From contig VFJK01000016.1 of assembly GCA_009886125.1 (NCBI GenBank), forward strand, positions 25,241 through 89,240: 64,000 nt of DNA. The letters are read 5' to 3'. The notes beneath the pieces are model-generated. The model was not told the origin of the DNA. It was given only the letters and a program-made list of their open reading frames with translations, and did not search any database. A program made the position numbers and the translations under genes. Below are positions 9,411 through 18,380 of the stretch, one piece after another. The stretch is from Geobacter sp. GTDB lineage: Bacteria; Desulfobacterota; Desulfuromonadia; Geobacterales; DSM-12255. How positions within the stretch are numbered: position 1 is the first letter of the stretch; every line of letters starts with the position of its first letter.

Positions 9411-10148
9411 ATGAATTATTGGGTGTGTGTATGCGGTAAAAAGGTTTCCGAAAACAAAAAAGAGTGTCCCTATTGCAAGGCACTGCGACTGGAAGAAATC
9501 AATGTTGTATCAGCCGACACGCAGTACCTTAAAATAATCATCGCCCTGCTCTCTGTGGTCATCGTTGCCGGGGCGATCTATATGTTCACACGCGGTGGCA
9601 ATGCTCCCACTGCCGCCGAGTCAAAGCCAATGTATGTCGGCCTGCAACAGCCTTCTCAAAGCACCCCAGGGAATCAATCTTCCACCCCCGCCAAGAAAAT
9701 CGTGCCGCCAGTTGCTATAGAGGCCGTCAATGCCCTCAAGAAGCTCCAGGCGAGGACACAGGTAGGCATCACTTACAAAGACTACGCTCCAGCCCTGGGT
9801 GAGGCAAAATTTGCCCTGAACCTATTTTCAGAAAGTACCCAGGCGAAAGAGTTTCCCGAACTGGCCCAACTGCTGACCAGTGCCTATGACACCTTCAAGA
9901 TGGCGGGGGCGGTCTGGGACGACAAATTCAGCGGCAGAAGGTATGCCTATCTCGATGACCACACTTTCAAGTCATACTATCCCGAGCTGTTTGCAAAGTA
10001 TCCCGACGCTGATCAAGAGACGGCAAACGGTGGCATCCTGTTCAGGACTGATGGGAAAGAGTTGATCAACATAGGAACTGCCGTTTCGTTCCTTTTCTCC
10101 AAAGCCAACCAGGACATACAGAAAGCCTCAGCGTTGATCGAACGCTAA
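9411..10148 (+). CDS. Zinc-ribbon membrane-anchored hypothetical protein
   Basis: N-terminal CVCGKKVSENKKECPYC, then one TM segment. Confidence 0.6.
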   Translation: MNYWVCVCGKKVSENKKECPYCKALRLEEINVVSADTQYLKIIIALLSVVIVAGAIYMFTRGGNAPTAAESKPMYVGLQQPSQSTPGNQSSTPAKKIVPPVAIEAVNALKKLQARTQVGITYKDYAPALGEAKFALNLFSESTQAKEFPELAQLLTSAYDTFKMAGAVWDDKFSGRRYAYLDDHTFKSYYPELFAKYPDADQETANGGILFRTDGKELINIGTAVSFLFSKANQDIQKASALIER

Positions 10149-10221
10149 AGACCTTTCATAGCGCCATTTGATGAACCAGCCGCCTGTCTTTCCCTGACAT
10201 GCGGCATGACAGGGAGGTCAC

Positions 10222-10851
10222 ATGCTACTGCAAAACCGGGTGACACCGGATGGGACGATAGTTGCCAGCAACAAACGGGGAACCCTCATGGGAAATCGAG
10301 GCATCCTGCATGACCATGGCAAACGCCTTGTTAGGGTTTCGGCCAACAAAGCATGGATTGCATGCAGTCTTGAGTTTCAGGGAATCAGGCGGGAGCTTAT
10401 GAAGCCGGGGAGCTATACTGAACTTTTTTTCCTAGATGAACCAACGGCCTATGCTGCTGGACATAGACCCTGCAATTATTGCCAGAAAGACCGGCTCAGA
10501 GCGTTCAAAACCTGCTGGATTGCTGCCAACGCAGCGAGGCACAATCTGCAATCACCGACCATGCCCCTCATAGACAATGTATTGCACGCTGAGAGGATCG
10601 ACAAGGCAAAAGGCAAAGTCACGTATACTGACAAAATCGCTAACCTGCCGGATGGAACCTTTATCAACTACAATGGCGGTTGTTACCTCAAGTGGGGCGG
10701 GAGGCTTCATCAGTGGTCAGTCGCTGGCTACGGAGAATCAATCACCTTGCCTGCGGATCAATCCGTAACAGTCCTGACACCGAAATCTATCGTTGAATGT
10801 TTTCGAAATGGCCTTGTGCCCGAAGTGCATAGCTCAATAAACAAGTCGTAG
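10222..10851 (+). CDS. Hypothetical protein with GHRPCNYC motif, paralogue A
   Basis: Collinear similarity to 11060-11713 (QNRVTP, GNRGILHD, YTELFFLDE, AAGHRPC, LTPKSIV). Confidence 0.7.
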   Translation: MLLQNRVTPDGTIVASNKRGTLMGNRGILHDHGKRLVRVSANKAWIACSLEFQGIRRELMKPGSYTELFFLDEPTAYAAGHRPCNYCQKDRLRAFKTCWIAANAARHNLQSPTMPLIDNVLHAERIDKAKGKVTYTDKIANLPDGTFINYNGGCYLKWGGRLHQWSVAGYGESITLPADQSVTVLTPKSIVECFRNGLVPEVHSSINKS

Positions 10852-10878
10852 CGAGTCACAACATCACGGAAACTGTGG

Positions 10879-10913
10879 AGCCGGTCCCTGCTAAGGGTAT
10901 CGGCTTTTTTGTT
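10879..10913 (+). terminator. Putative rho-independent terminator
   Basis: AGCCGGT...ATCGGCTTTTTT. Confidence 0.5.
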
Positions 10914-10984
10914 TTTGCATAGATTTTACTGGATACCCTCACAATACTAGAGCATGTAACTATCTGTATTTACTATGAATTTTA

Positions 10985-11035
10985 TTGCACCGTCTTGCAA
11001 AAAATGATATAGTTTTTATAAATCGTCTTGCAAAA
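10985..11035. repeat. 33-bp phased repeat array, copy set 2
   Basis: CGTCTTGCAAAA at 10991 and 11024, same 33-bp period as 7421-7491. Confidence 0.7.
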
Positions 11036-11059
11036 ATATGGCGGAGTGAAAGGAAATAG

Positions 11060-11713
11060 ATGCCCCTTCAAAATCGAGTTACCCCTATAGGAGAAATTGT
11101 AGCTTCGAATGAACGAGGAGCTTTAATGGGTAATCGTGGAATCCTTCATGACGAACACGGACGGATAATCAGGCAATCATTTTATGATGGCTGGAAGTTC
11201 TGCAAACTTGAGCATGAAGGGAACAGACGGAAGGTTATGTCTGCAGGTCGATATACGGAGCTATTTTTTCTGGATGAAGCAACGGCCCTGGCAGCTGGAC
11301 ATAGACCTTGCTTCGAATGTCACGAGGCTCAGTTCTATAGATTCCGTACGATCTGGACAAGATCTAATGCCAGGTTATTCAACCTTGTTTCACCTCCAAT
11401 AGCGAAGATCGACAGAATCCTTCATAAAGAACGGATTGACAGAATTGGGAGAAAAGTCTTCTTCCGTGACCAGGTCTCCAATATCCCAGATGGTACCTTC
11501 ATAGAGTTCAGAGGGGATTTCTATTTGCGGTGGCAAGGGATATTTCATCTCTGGTCGTTTGCAGGATACGTTTCGGCGAGAACGTTCCCGCCGAATCTTG
11601 AGGTTGTCGTTTTAACTCCCGAATCCATTGTCAGATGTTTCCGGAACGGCCTGAAACCTGCCGTCCATGAATCTATCAAGAGCAGTCAATCTCAGCTGGA
11701 ATTCCGGTTCTGA
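11060..11713 (+). CDS. Hypothetical protein with GHRPCFEC motif, paralogue B
   Basis: Tandem paralogue of 10222-10851. Confidence 0.7.
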   Translation: MPLQNRVTPIGEIVASNERGALMGNRGILHDEHGRIIRQSFYDGWKFCKLEHEGNRRKVMSAGRYTELFFLDEATALAAGHRPCFECHEAQFYRFRTIWTRSNARLFNLVSPPIAKIDRILHKERIDRIGRKVFFRDQVSNIPDGTFIEFRGDFYLRWQGIFHLWSFAGYVSARTFPPNLEVVVLTPESIVRCFRNGLKPAVHESIKSSQSQLEFRF

Positions 11714-11790
11714 TGAGCTGCTACAGTGACATTCAAGCCTGTGTAACAACCATAAACGGTCATTAGGTTGTTATATGTGAGGTAATTGCC

Positions 11791-12462
11791 ATGAGGTATA
11801 TAGCCTACTATCGTGTATCAACGCAGAAGCAAGGCAAGTCAGGCCTCGGGCTTGACGCTCAGCGCAAAATGGTCATGGACTTCGTAGCCATGAACGGTGG
11901 GGAGATTGTCAAGGAGTTCACTGAGATCGAATCCGGCAAATGTGCTGACCGACCGGAACTGGCAAAGGCCATAAAGCAAGCCACCCTGATCGGCGGACGT
12001 CTCTTGGTGGGCAAGTTAGACAGGCTCAGCCGTGATCTTCATTTTATTCTCTCACTCCAGAAAAGCAACATTGACTTCACAGTTGTTGACCTTCCCGGTT
12101 GCGATTCGTTCACGATACATATTTATGGTGCTCTTGCTCAAAGAGAAAGGGAGCTGATCGCATCCAGAACTAAAGCGGGACTCGCAGCAGCGAAAGCAAG
12201 AGGTGTCAAGCTGGGAACGAATAATCTGAAGCCTGAACTTGTGCAAGCGGCAAGTGCCAAGGGCGTTCAAGTTCGCCGAAAGAACGCTGACAGGTTCGCG
12301 GCTAGGGTAAGGCCTGTCATTGAGGCAATGCTTGCTCAGGGGCGAAGTTTGCGGGCCGTGGCAGACGAGCTTGACGTACTTGGGGTGCAGACGGCGAGAG
12401 GCGGTAAATGGACTGCTACAGCAGTGAGAAATGCCATGGGAAGGAATAATTCATGTCAGTAA
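11791..12462 (+). CDS. Serine resolvase/recombinase
   Basis: YIAYYRVSTQKQGKSGLGLDAQ, KLDRLSRD, ERELIASRTKAGLAAAKARG. Confidence 0.9.
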   Translation: MRYIAYYRVSTQKQGKSGLGLDAQRKMVMDFVAMNGGEIVKEFTEIESGKCADRPELAKAIKQATLIGGRLLVGKLDRLSRDLHFILSLQKSNIDFTVVDLPGCDSFTIHIYGALAQRERELIASRTKAGLAAAKARGVKLGTNNLKPELVQAASAKGVQVRRKNADRFAARVRPVIEAMLAQGRSLRAVADELDVLGVQTARGGKWTATAVRNAMGRNNSCQ

Positions 12463-12513
12463 ACTAACAGTCGTCAATATTTTGACATCAATGTCAAATC
12501 CGGGGGTCGCAGC

Positions 12514-13014
12514 ATGACGGTCAACACACTATTCGGGAATGAGGAAATACCGGCCAAACCCAGGAGCATAAAGCTCAAGCGGATAAAGGCGGTATTCGAC
12601 ACTTTTACCATCAGAGAGGAAATTGCACGCTACCTCCCCCCGAGTGATAGATTTACAAGCCCCCTTCAGCTGTTCCAGTTATTCAGCTTTCTGCAACACG
12701 AGACCAAAGAACATTTCATCACTCTGCATCTTGATGGTAAGAACAGAATCTCGTGCATGGAAGAGGTATCAGTTGGTAGTCTTAATCAAAGCATCGTTCA
12801 CCCAAGAGAGGTATTCAAGACAGCGTTGCTCTCAAGTGCAGCAGCGATAGTTCTGATTCACAATCACCCCAGTGGTGATCCAACATGCTCAAGAGAAGAT
12901 CGTGAGATAACCAGGAGGCTGAAAGAGGCGGGAGAAATTTTGGGTATCAGAGTGCTCGATCACGTCATAGTGGGAGATAGCTACTTCTCTTTTGTAGAGC
13001 AAGGGCTGTTATAG
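12514..13014 (+). CDS. RadC-like JAB-domain protein
   Basis: HNHPSGDPTCSREDREITRRLKEAGEILGIRVLDHVIVGD. Confidence 0.9.
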   Translation: MTVNTLFGNEEIPAKPRSIKLKRIKAVFDTFTIREEIARYLPPSDRFTSPLQLFQLFSFLQHETKEHFITLHLDGKNRISCMEEVSVGSLNQSIVHPREVFKTALLSSAAAIVLIHNHPSGDPTCSREDREITRRLKEAGEILGIRVLDHVIVGDSYFSFVEQGLL

Positions 13015-13249
13015 CGGGAACTATTGGGAGGCGAGCTTATGGAGTGCTCTGCTGCCATTTTACATCATTGAAATTTCAATGTATCTGATTTTACATTACT
13101 TTATAGTGAATTGTTGTCATTTCAGATAGTTGCGTGCTTTGAGGTGACATCTCATTAGTCAATATCTCACATTTTCATATCTTGTCCAAATCAAGCAAAA
13201 AGTTTGACATCATTGCAATAATCAGATTGAAAAAGTGTCCTTAAATGTG

Positions 13250-15661
13250 TCATTTTCTAACCTGTGGCTGATACAAATACTTCTGGAACCCGGCAAAAGC
13301 CTTTCCGATCTCTACAGGTGTCTGCCCCAGATCAGCGACGGCATCCGGTATCGAATCGTGATACTTAAGCTTCAGTAGTGGTGTCAGCTTCGCCTGATCC
13401 AGTTCGTCCACGCCGATCTCCACGTAATGCGCCAGAACGAAGTCTAGGAAGACCTGCAACTTGTCATTGAAGTGCTGGGTGATGATGGTCCTTGCCTTTG
13501 TTGCCCGTTCTTCTCTGGTAAGTGGTGGCAGGGCATAGGCCACATTAGCCAGCACATCGAAGAGGTCGCTTCTTTCTGCTTCTATGATCTTCTGCATCTC
13601 TGCCAGTTGGTCATGACCGAACCCTTTTTCTGCCAACCCTTCAAGCAGTTTCCTGCGGGTATCCGGTCGGCTCCATAACGCCCGTAGCTCTTCCTCGTTC
13701 TTGAAAAACTCCGGTAGTCTGCCGAACAGCATCTCCATGAACTGTTGTGACGACATCGGCGTACCGTCTGGATGCCAGAAACTCGTCATTATCATGTGCT
13801 GTATAGTGCGTTCCTTACCGTCGGCGAGTTTTATCTTTGCCTTCTTCTTGCAGACACAAGGAGACTGACCACACTTCCAGCACGGCATGGGCGGCTCTTT
13901 CACGCAGATACAGGGGCGCTCTCCGCATACGGAGCATGGTTCTGGTGGAAGTTTTACGCACTCGCAGGGATAACAGCCACACTTAGGGCAGGCTTCAGGT
14001 TCAATCGGTTCTCCATCCCATTCAGGATCGTTGAAGTGGTGGTGTGCCTTCACAAAATCGTAAATGGTGAAGTAGTCCTTACCGTCATAGAGCCTCGTAC
14101 CCCGTCCTATGATCTGCTTGAACTCGATCATGGAGTTGATCGGGCGCATCAGGACGATGTTGCGGATGTTACGGGCATCAACGCCGGTGGAGAGTTTCTG
14201 TGACGTGGTAAGGATGGTGGGGATGGTCTTTTCGTTGTCCTGAAAGTCTCTGAGGTGCTGTTCACCCAGTACGCCATCATTGGCCGTTACCCGTTGGCAG
14301 TAATTCGGCTCTTTGCTGGTCTTCATCTGGTTGATAAGGTCACGAACTGCCAGGGCATGATCTTGGGTAGCGCAGAACACAAGGGTCTTCTCTCTCTGGT
14401 CGATCTTCCCCATGAAGATTGCAACCCGCTTATTCTCCCTCTCCTTGATCTCGATGATCTTGTTGAAGTCCGATTCTTCGTACCGCTTCCCTGTCTCTAT
14501 CTCACCCTCAATAATCTTGTCGTCAGGTGTATAGACGTAATCATCCAGCGTAGTGGAAATCTGCTTCACTCTGAAGGGGGTAAGATAGCCGTCATTGATG
14601 CCGTCCTTCAGCGAGTAGATATAGACCGGCTCTCCGAAATAAGCATAGGTATCAATATTGTCCTTACGCTTGGGGGTAGCGGTAAGACCTAGCTGCACAG
14701 CAGGGGCGAAGTAGTCCATGATACTGCGCCAGTTGCTTTCGTCATTGGCACCGCCACGGTGACACTCATCTATGACAATGAAATCGAAGAAGTCCTTCGG
14801 GTACTCGCCGAAATAGGGGCTGGGGTGTCCGTCCTTTGGTGGGCCACTCATGAAGGTCTGGAAGATGGTGAAGAAGATGCTGCCGTTCTTGGGCACCTTG
14901 CCTTTCTTCTTGATCTCGTCAGGGGCAATGCGTACCAGAGCATCTTCGGGAAAGGCTGAAAAGGCATTGTATGCCTGATCTGCCAGAATGTTACGGTCAG
15001 CCAAGAACAGGATACGTGGACGGCGGGTAGGCTCGCTCTCCTTCTTCCAGTCAGTCAGGTTCCAGCGACTATGAAACAGCTTCCATGCAATCTGGAAGGC
15101 GATGAAGGTCTTTCCGGTTCCTGTTGCCAGCGTCAGGAGGATACGGTCTTTGTTATCGGCGATAGCTTCCAGTACTCGTTCAATGGCTATGTCCTGATAG
15201 TAGCGCCCTTGGAAGTAGCCGCCCCGATCCTCGAAAGGTACAGCGGCGAAGCGGTCACGCCATGCGTTCTGTGTGGCAAAGGTTATGTTCCAGAGGACAT
15301 CCGGTGTCGGGTACTGCGTCTGATCCCCCTCAACGCCGGTTTCCATGTCAATACAATAGATGCCCTGTCCGTTGGTGGCATAGGTAAAGCGTATTTCCAG
15401 CTTACCTGCATAATCCTTGGCCTGTCCTACACCTTCCGTCAGCAGTTTATCCCATGCCTTCGCTTCTACCACCGCCAGTTTAGTGTTGCGATACTCAAGC
15501 ACATAATCAGCGGTGAAAGCCTTACCCCTCTTGCCGTTGCCTTCGATACGACCAAGAGTGATAGGGTACTCACGGCGGATACGGCTGCCTTCGACCACAC
15601 CCCAGCCAGCAGCTTTCAGGGCGGGGTCAATATATTCGGCTCGGGTTTCGGCTTCGTTCAT
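13250..15661 (-). CDS. hsdR: Type I restriction endonuclease R subunit (EcoEI-like)
   Basis: VEAKAWDK nuclease motif, LATGTGKT Walker A, VIDECHRGG DEAD-like box, GRGTRL; Cys-rich insertion. Confidence 0.93.
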   Translation of the reverse strand: MNEAETRAEYIDPALKAAGWGVVEGSRIRREYPITLGRIEGNGKRGKAFTADYVLEYRNTKLAVVEAKAWDKLLTEGVGQAKDYAGKLEIRFTYATNGQGIYCIDMETGVEGDQTQYPTPDVLWNITFATQNAWRDRFAAVPFEDRGGYFQGRYYQDIAIERVLEAIADNKDRILLTLATGTGKTFIAFQIAWKLFHSRWNLTDWKKESEPTRRPRILFLADRNILADQAYNAFSAFPEDALVRIAPDEIKKKGKVPKNGSIFFTIFQTFMSGPPKDGHPSPYFGEYPKDFFDFIVIDECHRGGANDESNWRSIMDYFAPAVQLGLTATPKRKDNIDTYAYFGEPVYIYSLKDGINDGYLTPFRVKQISTTLDDYVYTPDDKIIEGEIETGKRYEESDFNKIIEIKERENKRVAIFMGKIDQREKTLVFCATQDHALAVRDLINQMKTSKEPNYCQRVTANDGVLGEQHLRDFQDNEKTIPTILTTSQKLSTGVDARNIRNIVLMRPINSMIEFKQIIGRGTRLYDGKDYFTIYDFVKAHHHFNDPEWDGEPIEPEACPKCGCYPCECVKLPPEPCSVCGERPCICVKEPPMPCWKCGQSPCVCKKKAKIKLADGKERTIQHMIMTSFWHPDGTPMSSQQFMEMLFGRLPEFFKNEEELRALWSRPDTRRKLLEGLAEKGFGHDQLAEMQKIIEAERSDLFDVLANVAYALPPLTREERATKARTIITQHFNDKLQVFLDFVLAHYVEIGVDELDQAKLTPLLKLKYHDSIPDAVADLGQTPVEIGKAFAGFQKYLYQPQVRK

Positions 15662-15759
15662 GCTTACCCCACGATTTGCTTTAAAACACTTATCAGTATG
15701 ATTTTATTCAATTTATTAATTCGTAAACCCGTTGCAGAGGTTGTGCATTAAAGCACTTA

Positions 15760-17178
15760 TCAAGCCCAGAACGGCAGATAACGGGCATAACGAGTCGAGT
15801 TGGTTTCAGATTCGTCAGCCTTTATCAATCCGGCATCCTTGGCCGCACCTATGACTAGGGAGACCGTTGCCGCCTTAGACTCCGGCAATCCAAACCGCTC
15901 ACGAAGAGATTGATTCGACATCCTCTGATTGCTTACATACATAAGGCAACAGTGCTGATAGCAGGCCCTGACCCGATCCGTTTTGCTCATGGCTGCAAAA
16001 TCCTGATGAGCAAAAAGCATGGCGGTGGTACGCAATTCGCCGACACGAAAATCAGGAGCAGGCAACTGATAAACCTCCGCAGCCTTAATAACCTTGTCGA
16101 TACCGCTGCCCTTTTCCTCGCAAATGCCAAGCCGTCGCATAAGGTCAGCCAAGCGCTCATTTAGCGATCTAAATTCGTCAATAAAACGATCAACACTAAT
16201 CGGAGGTATGCCGGGGTTTGATATTTCTAAACGGTCGGAATACATCTCAATCATCACAGATGCTCCAGAAGCCTGATAATCCTGATGCACCAGAGCATTG
16301 GCAATTAGCTCACGGATAGCCTGTTTGGGGAACATTTTTACTTCTTCGCGGACGACCTGCTCAATGCTCCGGTTCTGTGGTGCAGCTGAGTGCACAAATT
16401 CAACCAGACTTTCAAAGCCGACTGCATACCCTTTAACCCCAGGCTTATCCTCTCGGGTATCTGTCTTATCAATACCTCCGTAAATTACAACTCGGGGAGC
16501 CTTTCTGGCTAAAGAAGGAGAAAAAGCATCAAGTCTTTTGGCAAGAAGAATTGCTGCCAGATTAGTGATCGTCCAACCGGATGATGTCTTTAGGATCAAC
16601 TCTTCGCCGCTCAGGCGAGTCAGTACACCATCCCTTGAAGTCGGATACGGTAGGTTGGAAAGCTCGAAATAAGCCTGAGTATCAAGCAAGGCAATTACTT
16701 CATCAGGGCTCACCCCTTTCTTTGCAGGTTGAGAGAACCAGTCCGGCTGTCCTTCAGCAAATATGCGGCGTAACTGATCTGGGGTCATGGCAACAAGATC
16801 TTCACCGGCTCGCATAAGATATGCACCGTCGAAATCCAATGGATGTCCGACCGGACGGGAAGGAATCTCGAATACCAGTACTCGCCCAGAGGGGTGCATA
16901 AGCTCTATCGTATCAACACGGATATGCAGTTTATCTACAATGCGGGCTTTGATGTCGTTGAGGTCGGAGGCTGTAGCGAAGGCTTGTGAGCCGACCACCT
17001 GACGTGGAGGCTTGTCGGAAACTCCAAACACTAGATGACCACCGCCTTCGTTGGCCAATGCCACGCAGTAGCGCAGCAACTTGGTAGTGTCGAATTGCTG
17101 TTTGGCCTCCTTGAACTCCAGATGTTCGTTTTCTGCCGGAGTAGTCAGCCATTGTTGGAGAGTGGTAAGGTTTGTCAT
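15760..17178 (-). CDS. AlbA_2-type (divergent AAA) ATP-binding protein within hsd operon
   Basis: EHLEFKEAKQQFD, ALANEGGGHLVFGV, ELIANALVHQDY, GSGIDKV motifs. Confidence 0.85.
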   Translation of the reverse strand: MTNLTTLQQWLTTPAENEHLEFKEAKQQFDTTKLLRYCVALANEGGGHLVFGVSDKPPRQVVGSQAFATASDLNDIKARIVDKLHIRVDTIELMHPSGRVLVFEIPSRPVGHPLDFDGAYLMRAGEDLVAMTPDQLRRIFAEGQPDWFSQPAKKGVSPDEVIALLDTQAYFELSNLPYPTSRDGVLTRLSGEELILKTSSGWTITNLAAILLAKRLDAFSPSLARKAPRVVIYGGIDKTDTREDKPGVKGYAVGFESLVEFVHSAAPQNRSIEQVVREEVKMFPKQAIRELIANALVHQDYQASGASVMIEMYSDRLEISNPGIPPISVDRFIDEFRSLNERLADLMRRLGICEEKGSGIDKVIKAAEVYQLPAPDFRVGELRTTAMLFAHQDFAAMSKTDRVRACYQHCCLMYVSNQRMSNQSLRERFGLPESKAATVSLVIGAAKDAGLIKADESETNSTRYARYLPFWA

Positions 17179-18380
17179 AGTGCCCCCGTGAAGGCTTGAT
17201 CCAGCAGCGACTTCTTCAGTGCGTCGAGGGCAGAGAGTTTCTGCTGGTAGATAGATTCGAGGCGTTGGGTTTCCTCCTGAAGAGAGTCCAAATGTTTAAC
17301 TATTTCTGACTGTTTATTTAATGCTGGAGCCTTTACTGGCAATAGGCGGAGGTCCTCTAAGTTTATGCCGACATAGGCCGCACCCTTCTTTACTCCACCA
17401 AGCCATTGTTGACTTACGCCTGACCCTATCAGGTAGCAAATAAATAAAGGATTTGCCTGAGATGAGTCAATAGGCACTACAGCAACTTCTCTGGACACGT
17501 TCCAACCAAGCATCTCTTCTGAAACGACAGCTACACCACCAAGCGTCCCACGAACATTTACCAGCACCTCCCCACCTTTAAGGATGGTTCGAGAGTAATC
17601 ACAAGAGAGAGCAGGAGCAATTCTCTTCATTCCTTCGGTGTCGATACGCAACCAACGAACGTTACTTGTGCGGAGACATGGCACCCCATCAGAAACTTCC
17701 TCACCAAGTTTGATGACTCCGTATGTGATGCCTCGTTTAGTATCACAAAGTTCTGAAAGCGGTTTCTCCACCCATCCCTCACCACACTGAGTAAAGATGG
17801 ATTGCAGGTGACTTTCGAAAAGCGCACGGGCATTCTGGAGGTTCTTTTCGGCGTTGGCCTTGGCGGTAGCGATGCCGTCAAATGCTTCATCGAGGATGCC
17901 GACTATGCGCTGCTGTTCGTTGATTGGAAGCAGATCAACAATCACACTTTTCAGCTTTTGGATTGTGAGAGTATCTACAGTCGCACCATTTCCCTTGTCG
18001 AGCTGGTCAAAAAACCTTGGTGATTTAAGCCAGAGATTTATAAAGTTGCTGCGTACATCAGCAACCTTTTTGAGCCAGAGTACGCTGGCATCCTTGAAAT
18101 AGAACCTGTCTCCTTCCTTGACAATGTACGAGTTACCAATCGTTCCTATTGCAGTGATCATGATGTCACCGCACGTAGGCACTCCATACTTTTCTGCATA
18201 TTCTGTATATTGATGCTCAGAGATGAAAAGCTCGTTATTAACAAAGCCATCCGAAGCAAGTTTTGTTATCTCCCGTCCCCTATAAAAAGGAACACCCTCA
18301 TTTCTCCATTGTGACTGAAGGACTCTTTTACTAGACCCAATATCAAATAGCTCGCACAGTGCAACCTTTTGCTTGGTCAT
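17175..18380 (-). CDS. hsdS: Type I restriction-modification specificity subunit
   Basis: Two target-recognition-like halves, INEQQRIVGILDEAF and LNKQSEIVKHLDSL conserved regions; overlaps neighbours by 4 bp. Confidence 0.9.
   Translation of the reverse strand: MTKQKVALCELFDIGSSKRVLQSQWRNEGVPFYRGREITKLASDGFVNNELFISEHQYTEYAEKYGVPTCGDIMITAIGTIGNSYIVKEGDRFYFKDASVLWLKKVADVRSNFINLWLKSPRFFDQLDKGNGATVDTLTIQKLKSVIVDLLPINEQQRIVGILDEAFDGIATAKANAEKNLQNARALFESHLQSIFTQCGEGWVEKPLSELCDTKRGITYGVIKLGEEVSDGVPCLRTSNVRWLRIDTEGMKRIAPALSCDYSRTILKGGEVLVNVRGTLGGVAVVSEEMLGWNVSREVAVVPIDSSQANPLFICYLIGSGVSQQWLGGVKKGAAYVGINLEDLRLLPVKAPALNKQSEIVKHLDSLQEETQRLESIYQQKLSALDALKKSLLDQAFTGAL

Noticed and set aside
14255-15751. 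Large plus-strand ORFs antisense to hsdR (e.g. 15071-15751)
   Set aside because: Shadow ORFs opposite a strongly supported hsdR.
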